Assembly (NCBI GenBank): GCA_964458665.1
Contig: CAYWOO010000186.1
Span: 1-6,294, forward strand
Direction of reading: 5' to 3'
Source of the DNA: JANXYW01 sp964458665
Lineage (GTDB): Bacteria > Chloroflexota > Dehalococcoidia > DSTF01 > JACRBR01
DNA: 6,294 nucleotides
Below, piece after piece: positions 1 to 4,397 of this stretch. The translations under genes were made by a program, and so were the position numbers. Every line of letters begins with the position of its first letter. The stretch's first letter is position 1. The notes below the pieces were generated by a model. That model worked only from the letters and a program-made list of their open reading frames with translations. It was not told where the DNA came from and made no database searches.

Positions 1-11
1 GGGCAGTGTAA

Positions 12-26
12 CGCACGCTGTGTGCG
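12..26. repeat. small perfect hairpin before the heptamer array
   Basis: The arms CGCAC (12-16) and GTGCG (22-26) are perfect reverse complements around the 5-nt loop GCTGT. The hairpin ends exactly where the GTCGTCG array begins. It could be the end of a terminator for a gene left of the window, or a boundary structure of the repeat. No T-run follows, so an intrinsic terminator is not supported. Confidence 0.4.
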
Positions 27-138
27 GTCGTCGGTCGTCGGTCGTCGGTCGTCGGTCGTCGGTCGTCGGTCGTCAGTCGTCAGTCGTCAGTCGTCAGTCG
101 TCAGTCGTCAGTCGTCAGTCGTCAGTCGTCAGTCGTCA
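27..138. repeat. heptanucleotide tandem array, 16 units of GTCGTCR
   Basis: Sixteen uninterrupted 7-bp units are visible. Six GTCGTCG units (27-68) are followed by ten GTCGTCA units (69-138). Within each block every copy is identical, and the switch is a single G-to-A change in the last base of the unit. Because 7 is not a multiple of 3, all three frames are read in rotation, which makes an artificial SSVVGRR/SSVVSRQ peptide. I do not regard that as coding. The block structure suggests slipped-strand expansion from two founder units. Confidence 0.95.
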
Positions 139-396
139 CCGAGTGTCATCTTGAACGGCGAATCGCCGCTGCCGCGCGAACACGCTTCAGCTCGAAATGA
201 GAGCCCTCTCCACGCTTGTGGAGAGGGCGCGCCCGACGGGCGCGGTGAGGCACGCGCTCGACGGCCGTGGCGAGGTGCGCGTAAGGCCGCCGTCGTTCTT
301 GAACATCCGACCCGGCTGCTCCGCGCACGCTCACTGTTCACTCACGCCGCACGCGCGAGTGTCAATTTGTCGCTGTCGATTCGTACAGCGACATGC
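139..396. other. non-coding stretch rich in short hairpins
   Basis: No credible gene is seen between the heptamer array and the first promoter-like region. The overlapping reading frames are Arg/Ala/Ser-rich and follow the repeats. The stretch holds a small hairpin (CGGCG at 156-160 with CGCCG at 164-168) and the double-hairpin repeat at 203-250. The rest (251-396) shows no structure I can name. Confidence 0.6.
203..250. repeat. double-hairpin dispersed repeat, copy 1
   Basis: The first hairpin is an 11-bp perfect stem (203-213 with 218-228; core CCCTCTCCAC / GTGGAGAGGG) with a GCTT loop. The second is GCGCCC (229-234) with GGGCGC (238-243) and a GAC loop. GGTGAGG follows at 244-250. The same order of parts recurs at 6184-6232, with the same GAC loop and the same GGTGAGG end. 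It is therefore a dispersed, probably REP/MITE-like element rather than a chance stem. No coding capacity is seen. Confidence 0.8.
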
Positions 397-423
397 TTGC
401 GCACGCGTGCATCGTGCTATGAT
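397..423 (+). promoter_or_regulatory. candidate sigma-70 promoter for the gene at 492
   Basis: The -10 candidate TATGAT lies at 418-423. TTGCGC at 397-402 is a weak -35 candidate with a 15-bp spacer; shifting it one base gives 16. A start near 430 would put the strong Shine-Dalgarno at 446-453 just inside a short leader. The -35 match is imperfect, so this is moderate support only. Confidence 0.4.
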
Positions 424-445
424 GGATCTACGGGCGCGCAGACCT

Positions 446-453
446 GGGGGAGG
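446..453 (+). promoter_or_regulatory. strong Shine-Dalgarno that argues for a start upstream of 492
   Basis: GGGGGAGG lies 38 nt before the GTG at 492, too far to serve it. It lies 5 nt before an in-frame CTG at 459. The frame is open from the stop TGA at 420-422, so a CTG start at 459 would add 11 residues (LDSDYRIDVSE) to the N-terminus. No ATG, GTG or TTG in that frame fits this site better. Confidence 0.45.
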
Positions 454-491
454 TTCTTCTGGACTCTGATTACCGCATCGACGTTTCCGAA

Positions 492-983
492 GTGAACCGC
501 AACATCGACGTGGTGGATGTGATCGCGCTGTATTTTCCGCTGCTGCGCAAGACGCTGCTGATGGATATGCGTACGAACGATGTCGATGGCCCGATGATCC
601 GCGTGGTGCCGATGGCGAACACGCCGGAAGAGCGCTTTCAGTCACTGCTAAAGATGCGGCCGCGCTTCGGCCGGCCGGAAAGCATCACGATCATTCCGTG
701 GCCGAAGTACGCGGCGAGCCTGGTCGAAGTTGGCATCTGGGATCGCATTGTGCGGCGATATGCTGATACCGGATCGGCGGAGTCCGTGCGCGAGTGCGAG
801 CGTTGTCACGCCGAGTTGGTGAAGCTCGAGCGCGAGGAGTTGCGGCGCGCGATTACGGGTGAACAGTACGAAACGCTGTGGGGCGAGCGCGGCATCGCGG
901 AGGTCGAAGAGGTGCTTGTCGGTGACGATGACATCGACGAGTTCGAGGACGACGACGGAGCGGTGTTCGAAGAGGACATGTGA
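492..983 (+). CDS. conserved-looking hypothetical protein, acidic C-terminus
   Basis: This is a 163-residue protein from a GTG start. I cannot assign a function. The N-terminal part (residues 6-75) is hydrophobic/charged mixed and looks like a folded domain, with the segments VDVIALYFPLLRKTLL and RPESITIIPWPKY. Residues 102-105 form a single C-x2-C (ECERC), and residues 106-121 look like a charged helix. Residues 142-163 are strongly acidic (DDDIDEFEDDD...EEDM). There is no signal peptide and no clear membrane span. The start is uncertain: no Shine-Dalgarno precedes the GTG at 492, whereas GGGGGAGG at 446-453 points to an in-frame CTG at 459 and a 174-residue product. The extra residues read as natural protein. 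The GC-rich codon use and sustained frame make a real gene likely. It appears to be transcribed alone, since a 198-nt gap follows. Confidence 0.75.
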   Translation: MNRNIDVVDVIALYFPLLRKTLLMDMRTNDVDGPMIRVVPMANTPEERFQSLLKMRPRFGRPESITIIPWPKYAASLVEVGIWDRIVRRYADTGSAESVRECERCHAELVKLEREELRRAITGEQYETLWGERGIAEVEEVLVGDDDIDEFEDDDGAVFEEDM

Positions 984-1017
984 GGGTCGCCGGAACTTCA
1001 TGGAACAGCGAAAACGG

Positions 1018-1039
1018 ATGGGCGCCAGCGGGCGTCCAT
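1018..1039. terminator. hairpin after the gene at 492, possible terminator
   Basis: ATGGGCGCC (1018-1026) pairs with GGCGTCCAT (1031-1039) through 9 bp with one G-T wobble and an AGCG loop, 35 nt after the stop codon at 981-983. A smaller stem, GATCC/GGATC, follows at about 1043-1055. There is no U-tract, so factor-independent termination is uncertain. It may simply be an mRNA 3' end structure. Confidence 0.35.
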
Positions 1040-1181
1040 GTTGATCCGGGCGGATCGGCGTGCGTTCGCCGTACGGACGGCCGCGTGTGGGAGGCGATAT
1101 CGCTCGTTTGGGTGATCAGATTTTCGCCATCTGGGCGGGTTGCGTGATAAGCTGGGCTCGTCGTATGGAGGCGCGCGCAGC

Positions 1182-1586
1182 ATGACGGCTCGTCAGATCG
1201 GCCGGCCCAACCCCACATCGCAGGCTCGCCTCCAACTCATCCTCATCCTGCTGGCCGCGTGGAATCTTCTGGCGTTCTTCCTGGAACTGACGAACACTCG
1301 ACTGCTGGAGATCGGCGGCATCGACGGCGTGCTCGGCGCGCGGTCGGTGAGCGGCGCGATGGCCGTCCTGGCGATCGCGTATATCTATGCGGCGCGGAAT
1401 CCGATCCGGCACCGGTTCGTGCTGTGGCTCGCATCGCTGGAGCAGTTCGTGGCGATGTTCGCGGCGACGTTCCACTGGGCGCGCGGCGACGTCGGTGCGG
1501 GCGAGGCGCTGGTGCCGATCCTTGCGGCCGCTGGACTGCTGGTGCTGCTGATGACGAATCTTCCCCGGCAGACGGACTCGATCTGA
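1182..1586 (+). CDS. small four-helix membrane protein, unknown family (paralogue A)
   Basis: This is a 134-residue protein. ATG 1182 is chosen because GGAGG lies at 1167-1171 (10-nt spacing); an in-frame TTG at 1140 would add 14 unlikely residues. Four hydrophobic segments are visible at about residues 17-37, 54-71, 77-98 and 108-126, with short Arg-containing loops (AARNPIRHR after the second) and no cleavable signal peptide. An integral inner-membrane location is inferred. I do not recognise the family. Its layout matches the next protein: LLAxW in helix 1, an R-x-R loop after helix 2, a Q in helix 3, and W-x-RGD before helix 4. The next gene starts 2 nt after this stop, so the two are almost certainly co-transcribed and probably translationally coupled. 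A weak -10 (GATAAG, 1146-1151) lies upstream. Confidence 0.75.
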   Translation: MTARQIGRPNPTSQARLQLILILLAAWNLLAFFLELTNTRLLEIGGIDGVLGARSVSGAMAVLAIAYIYAARNPIRHRFVLWLASLEQFVAMFAATFHWARGDVGAGEALVPILAAAGLLVLLMTNLPRQTDSI

Positions 1587-1588
1587 CA

Positions 1589-2185
1589 ATGAACACGCCA
1601 CAGCCGCCCGAGCCCGCGAAGCGCGCGGCGGAGCCAAGCGCCGTCGCCGTCATCAGCGCGACCGGCGCATTCCGGCTGCTGCTCGTGCTGCTGGCCGTGT
1701 GGACATTCTTCGAAGGATTCGCGCTGTTCACCGGGGGTCTGAGCGCGCTTTCGCTGGGTGGCGACGACCGCACGGCCGAGCAGATCATCGGCGCGCAGAT
1801 GATCGTGTTCGTCCCGGTGTATGGGCTGCTCGCGTGGCAGCGGGATCGCTACCGCCTGCTGATCTGGGTGCCGTACGGCGCGCAGTTGGCGCTCGTCGTG
1901 CCGGCGGCATGGGGGCTGCTGTTCCGCGGCGACACGGACGGCCTCCTATTGCTGGTCGTGTCGCTGACGTTCGGCGCGCTGCTGTTCTATTTCTGGTGGC
2001 ACAGCCATCCGCTGGACTTCTTCTCGGATAGCGGCGAGGACGACGACGACGAGAGCGACGACATCGACGATGACGAGCCCGATGACGACGACGATGATGG
2101 CGAAGGCGCATCGGGCGCGCACCGGATGGTTCGTGCGCGTGACGTCGCGCGTCGCTCAGGACGCTTCCGCCGCCGCGACGGGTAA
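1589..2185 (+). CDS. four-helix membrane protein with poly-Asp tail (paralogue B)
   Basis: This is a 198-residue protein from ATG 1589, 2 nt after the stop of paralogue A. No separate Shine-Dalgarno is evident, which suggests coupling to the upstream gene. A Pro/Ala-rich N-terminus (1-25) precedes four predicted membrane helices at about 27-46, 64-83, 89-110 and 117-137. A strongly acidic stretch follows (147-171, mostly Asp), then an Arg-rich end (179-198). The membrane part aligns by eye with paralogue A, sharing LLAxW, the Y-x-LLAW/R loop, W-x-x-Q in helix 3 and W-x-LLFRGD before helix 4. The acidic tail is encoded by GAC/GAT runs (about 2037-2102), and I infer it faces the cytoplasm. Function is unknown; metal or cation binding, or an electrostatic contact, are only possibilities. 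The frame is open back to 1259, but that part is a shadow of paralogue A. Confidence 0.75.
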   Translation: MNTPQPPEPAKRAAEPSAVAVISATGAFRLLLVLLAVWTFFEGFALFTGGLSALSLGGDDRTAEQIIGAQMIVFVPVYGLLAWQRDRYRLLIWVPYGAQLALVVPAAWGLLFRGDTDGLLLLVVSLTFGALLFYFWWHSHPLDFFSDSGEDDDDESDDIDDDEPDDDDDDGEGASGAHRMVRARDVARRSGRFRRRDG

Positions 2186-2216
2186 CGGCGGCTTCCTCCG
2201 CGCCGGTGCCACGGTC

Positions 2217-2305
2217 GAAGCAATGGCGCAGCCGTCCTGACGTCAGCAGGCCTTGCTGGCGTGGCGCGCCACGCTCGAGGAGTGGCACAGCCGTCCCCGG
2301 CTGTG
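2217..2305. repeat. cluster of three hairpins between convergent genes
   Basis: Three consecutive inverted repeats lie between convergent genes. They are CGTCAGCA (2241-2248) with TGCTGGCG (2254-2261), a perfect 16-bp palindrome centred on GCGC at 2259-2274, and a perfect 8-bp stem CACAGCCG (2286-2293) with CGGCTGTG (2298-2305) and loop TCCC. The phrase TGGCRCAGCCGTCC occurs twice (about 2224-2236 and 2284-2296), so part of the patch is itself a degenerate repeat. It could end transcription from both sides, but no U-tract is obvious. Bases 2306-2402 hold no gene. Confidence 0.6.
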
Positions 2306-2402
2306 AGATAGCAACAACCAAGGACAACCCCTCGAAACCGCGCTACCGCCGGAGGTGAGGTGCTCGTCCGCCGCCAGCCGTCCGATGTCGGATCGCCGCT
2401 GG

Positions 2403-3527
2403 TCAGAGTTTGCGCGCCACACGCGCCGCAGCGGCCGTGAGTCGCTGCGGCGCTTCATCGATCGCCTGCTCTATCGACATCCCTGGCTCGGCAAGCACCT
2501 CGACGATGTCGTAGCCGCTCGCGACCGCTCGCACATCGCCTTCGACGCTGCCAGCGATGATCGCAACGCGCCTCCCGTGCCTGCGGGCGAGCGTCGCGAC
2601 GCCGCTGGCCGTCTTCCCGTACGCCGTCTGCGCGTCGAGGCGGCCTTCGCCCGTGATCACGGCATCGGCGGCAGCGATGCGTGCTTCGAGGCCGCCGGCT
2701 TCGGCGACCATGCCGAAACCGGGTTCGATGCTGGCGCCGGCGAGCGCGGCGAGGCCGGCCGCCAGTCCGCCCGCTGCTCCACCGCTGGGCATCGAAAGGA
2801 CATCGATGCCGCAGTCGCGCAGGACGATTTCCGCAAAATGGCGGAGGCCGGCGTCGAGCGCGCGCACCTGGGCGGGCGATGCGCCCTTCTGCGGGCCGAA
2901 CATCGCGGCTGAGCCCGTCGAGCCGGAGAGCGTGTTCGTGGCGTCGGACGCTACACGAATCCTGGCGCTCGTGAGGCGCGGATCGCGGGCCGTGAGGTCG
3001 ATGCGGTCGAGCGTCGCGAGCGGACCGCCGCCCGGCGAGAGTTCGACGCCGGTGCCATCGAGCAGGCGGACGCCAAGCGCTTGCGCGGCGCCGGCGCCGC
3101 CATCGACGGTGGCGCTGCCGCCGGCGCCGACGATGATCTGCGCGCAGCCGCGGTCGAGCGCGGCGCGGATCAGCTCGCCGACGCCGAAGGTTGTCGCAGT
3201 GAGCGGATCACGTTCGTCCGGGCGGAGGAGGATGAGGCCGGATGCGGCGGCCATCTCGATGACCGCAGTGCCCGCGGCGGGCGCGCCGAGGATCGCCCAG
3301 GCAGCTCGAACGGGGCGCATGAGCGGGTCGTGGACCTCGGTCTCGATGCGCTGGCCGCCACGCGCCGCCAGCATCGCATCGACGAGGCCCGGTCCACCGT
3401 CGGACATCGGCACTTCGACGATCTCGGCGTCAGGACGGACGGCGCGGATGCCGGCGGCGATGGCGCTGGCCGCTTCGATGGCGGTGAGGCTTCCCTTGAA
3501 CTCCTGCGGTGCAACGACGATGCGCAT
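2403..3527 (-). CDS. glycerate kinase, type 1 (GarK/GlxK family)
   Basis: This 374-residue protein has about the usual length for the family. Family members phosphorylate D-glycerate with ATP, usually giving 2-phosphoglycerate, which enters lower glycolysis or serves glyoxylate/serine-linked pathways in the cytoplasm. Family landmarks seen in order are FKGSLTA (10-16), SDGGPGLVDA (42-51), GAGGSATVDGGAGAAQALG (134-152), SDATNTLSG (194-202), FGPQKGA (210-216), SGGAAGGLAAGL (248-259) and ITGEGRLDAQTAYGK (291-305). The first motif reads PQEFKGS where PDSFKGS is the form I know, and the DN of the usual CDVDNPL is changed to ATN. These are substitutions to note, not clear inactivation. The ATG at 3527 lies 3 nt after the stop of the Nudix gene, so the two form one operon. 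No strong Shine-Dalgarno is visible, which fits translational coupling. The exact product (2- or 3-phosphoglycerate) cannot be told. Confidence 0.95.
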   Translation of the reverse strand: MRIVVAPQEFKGSLTAIEAASAIAAGIRAVRPDAEIVEVPMSDGGPGLVDAMLAARGGQRIETEVHDPLMRPVRAAWAILGAPAAGTAVIEMAAASGLILLRPDERDPLTATTFGVGELIRAALDRGCAQIIVGAGGSATVDGGAGAAQALGVRLLDGTGVELSPGGGPLATLDRIDLTARDPRLTSARIRVASDATNTLSGSTGSAAMFGPQKGASPAQVRALDAGLRHFAEIVLRDCGIDVLSMPSGGAAGGLAAGLAALAGASIEPGFGMVAEAGGLEARIAAADAVITGEGRLDAQTAYGKTASGVATLARRHGRRVAIIAGSVEGDVRAVASGYDIVEVLAEPGMSIEQAIDEAPQRLTAAAARVARKL

Positions 3528-3530
3528 CGC

Positions 3531-4034
3531 TCAGGCGCCGATCTCGATCGGCTCCGCCGGGAGATCGCCGCGCAGCAGCGGCGGCAGCAGTTCGGCGAGC
3601 CTGCGCGGCGCGAACCACTCGCTCGACGCGGCAATATCGTCGACGGACCAGAGGCGGTGTTCGACCATGGCGATGCGCTCTTCGGGCTCGAGGCCGTCGG
3701 TGCTGACGTTGATGTCGGTCGCGCGCACCACAAAGTAGCGTTCTCGCTGCTCGATCCAGCCGTCGGCGAAGCGGAAGGTATGGCTGCGGATCCAGATGCA
3801 CGGGCCAAGCGGCGCTTCGATGCCGGTCTCTTCGCGGAGTTCCCGGCTCGCGCCTGCTTCGGGCGACTCGCCAGGGTTCAGGCCGCCGCCGGGCGTGATC
3901 CAGACGGAGCGGGCGTCCAACAACCGCTCGTCCTCCCAGCGGAAGAGGAGGATGCGGTCGCGATCGTCGAGGAGGACGACGCGAGCGGCGTTTCGGACTT
4001 GGGGCTGGACGCCGGGCGGTGGTTGGGGTGGCAC
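3531..4034 (-). CDS. Nudix hydrolase
   Basis: This is a 167-residue cytoplasmic protein with an intact Nudix box, GX5EX7REUXEEXGU, at residues 50-72 (G50, E56, R64, E65, E68, E69, G71, I72). These residues bind the divalent cations used to cleave nucleoside-diphosphate-linked substrates. The N-terminal strand NAARVVLLDDRDRILLFRWE (15-34) and the SVWITPGGGL loop are typical of the fold. The specific substrate cannot be read from the sequence. The start is GTG 4034, because an in-frame TGA lies at 4043-4041, only two codons upstream. No Shine-Dalgarno is present. Instead a TATGAT box on the same strand ends 5 nt before the GTG, so the message may be leaderless. It is followed by glycerate kinase after 3 nt and is divergent from the zinc-ribbon gene. 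Confidence 0.93.
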   Translation of the reverse strand: MPPQPPPGVQPQVRNAARVVLLDDRDRILLFRWEDERLLDARSVWITPGGGLNPGESPEAGASRELREETGIEAPLGPCIWIRSHTFRFADGWIEQRERYFVVRATDINVSTDGLEPEERIAMVEHRLWSVDDIAASSEWFAPRRLAELLPPLLRGDLPAEPIEIGA

Positions 4035-4039
4035 GCCGC

Positions 4040-4045
4040 ATCATA
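4040..4045 (-). promoter_or_regulatory. -10 element placed for a leaderless Nudix mRNA
   Basis: Read on the minus strand this is TATGAT, followed by GCGGC and then the GTG start at 4034. Normal -10 to start-site spacing (about 6-7 nt) puts the transcript 5' end at or within one base of the start codon. No good -35 was found 16-18 bp upstream. Confidence 0.45.
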
Positions 4046-4070
4046 TCTGGCGAAACGGCGCACTTGGGGC

Positions 4071-4098
4071 TTGACAAATCGAACAGGCATTCTATACT
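4071..4098 (+). promoter_or_regulatory. strong sigma-70 promoter for the zinc-ribbon gene
   Basis: A perfect -35 hexamer TTGACA (4071-4076) and a -10 TATACT (4093-4098) are separated by 16 bp. The expected start is near 4105. This is the best promoter match in the window. It is overlapped by one SOS-box-like operator and followed by a second, so it is probably repressible. Confidence 0.8.
4081..4092. promoter_or_regulatory. SOS/LexA-box-like operator 1 (imperfect)
   Basis: The site is GAAC-AGGC-ATTC. The left half is extended to TCGAAC (4079-4084), and the right half differs from GTTC at one base. The Gram-positive LexA consensus is built on GAAC-N4-GTTC. The site fills the spacer between -35 and -10, where a bound repressor would block polymerase. 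Confidence 0.5.
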
Positions 4099-4110
4099 AA
4101 CGATTCGACA

Positions 4111-4122
4111 GAACGCCCGTTC
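4111..4122. promoter_or_regulatory. SOS/LexA-box-like operator 2 (perfect GAAC-N4-GTTC)
   Basis: GAAC-GCCC-GTTC has perfect half-sites, extended by one further paired base each side (A4110, T4123). It lies at about +6 to +18 of the predicted start, before the Shine-Dalgarno. Its centre is exactly 30 bp from operator 1, about three helical turns, so both sites face the same side of the DNA. Confidence 0.6.
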
Positions 4123-4135
4123 TATGGAGGCCGTC

Positions 4136-4267
4136 ATGGCACGCCGCATTCGCATCCGCACTCTGGTTGTCCCGCGCTCCCGGGCTTGCCCGGACTGCGG
4201 CGGTCCGCTCGTCCACGCTGAGGGGTGCGTGACATGCCCCGTTTGCGGGTTCAGCGCCTGTAGCTGA
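4136..4267 (+). CDS. 43-residue zinc ribbon resembling the C-terminal tail of class II ribonucleotide reductase
   Basis: ATG 4136 is chosen because GGAGG (4126-4130) lies 5 nt upstream; an ATG at 4124 overlaps that site. The protein has a basic N-terminus (MARRIRIRT) and six cysteines at 18, 21, 31, 34, 37 and 42 in the pattern CPDCGG...EGCVTCPVCGFSAC. I recognise this as the pattern at the extreme C-terminus of NrdJ (adenosylcobalamin-dependent ribonucleotide reductase), where the ribbon binds zinc and the end cysteines help re-reduce the active site. Here the ribbon stands alone, and no reductase catalytic domain occurs in the window. It has its own strong promoter with two LexA-box-like operators, so damage-inducible expression is inferred. 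It could act as a detached tail or redox partner for a reductase elsewhere, or be an unrelated small zinc ribbon with the same spacing. Confidence 0.8.
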   Translation: MARRIRIRTLVVPRSRACPDCGGPLVHAEGCVTCPVCGFSACS

Positions 4268-4384
4268 GGACGACGCATCCCGATCCGCGTGCTGTATCAT
4301 GGCGTCGATTCCGCCGGGAGGGCGCGCGCATCATTTCGAAGTACGCTGGCTCACGGTCTCGCACCACTACCCTCTTCGACGCAC

Positions 4385-4390
4385 GAGGAG
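4385..4390 (+). promoter_or_regulatory. Shine-Dalgarno that sets the GTG 4398 start
   Basis: GAGGAG lies 7 nt before GTG 4398, an ideal spacing. The alternative in-frame ATG at 4299 has no Shine-Dalgarno, and the 33 residues it would add are Arg/His/Pro-rich and unlike the rest of the protein. Confidence 0.75.
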
Positions 4391-4397
4391 CGCGCCG

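Noticed and set aside
27..138. Heptamer array as a CRISPR or origin iteron array
   Set aside because: There are no spacers between the units, the units are only 7 bp, and no DnaA boxes, replication or cas genes are nearby.
22..495. 157-residue frame through the heptamer array
   Set aside because: The SSVVGRR/SSVVSRQ repeats come from translating a non-coding 7-bp array, and the rest is Arg/Ala-rich hairpin repeat sequence without a Shine-Dalgarno.
1259..1588. N-terminal extension of the gene starting at 1589
   Set aside because: It lies in another frame inside paralogue A, is Arg/Gly/Asp-rich, and ATG 1589 fits the tandem arrangement.
2557..3738. 393-residue plus-strand frame opposite glycerate kinase and the Nudix gene
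   Set aside because: It is antisense to two genes with clear family motifs. Its Ser/Arg/Pro/Ala-rich composition is that of a GC-rich shadow.
3081..4100. 339-residue plus-strand frame
   Set aside because: It is also antisense to glycerate kinase and the Nudix gene, has no recognisable motif, and crosses the divergent promoter region.
4295..4300. TATCAT as a -10 for the AmaP-scpB operon
   Set aside because: No acceptable -35 lies 16-18 bp upstream, so the operon promoter remains unidentified.
4299..4397. Longer N-terminus of the AmaP-like protein from ATG 4299
   Set aside because: There is no Shine-Dalgarno there, the residues are atypical, and GTG 4398 has an ideal GAGGAG 7 nt upstream.
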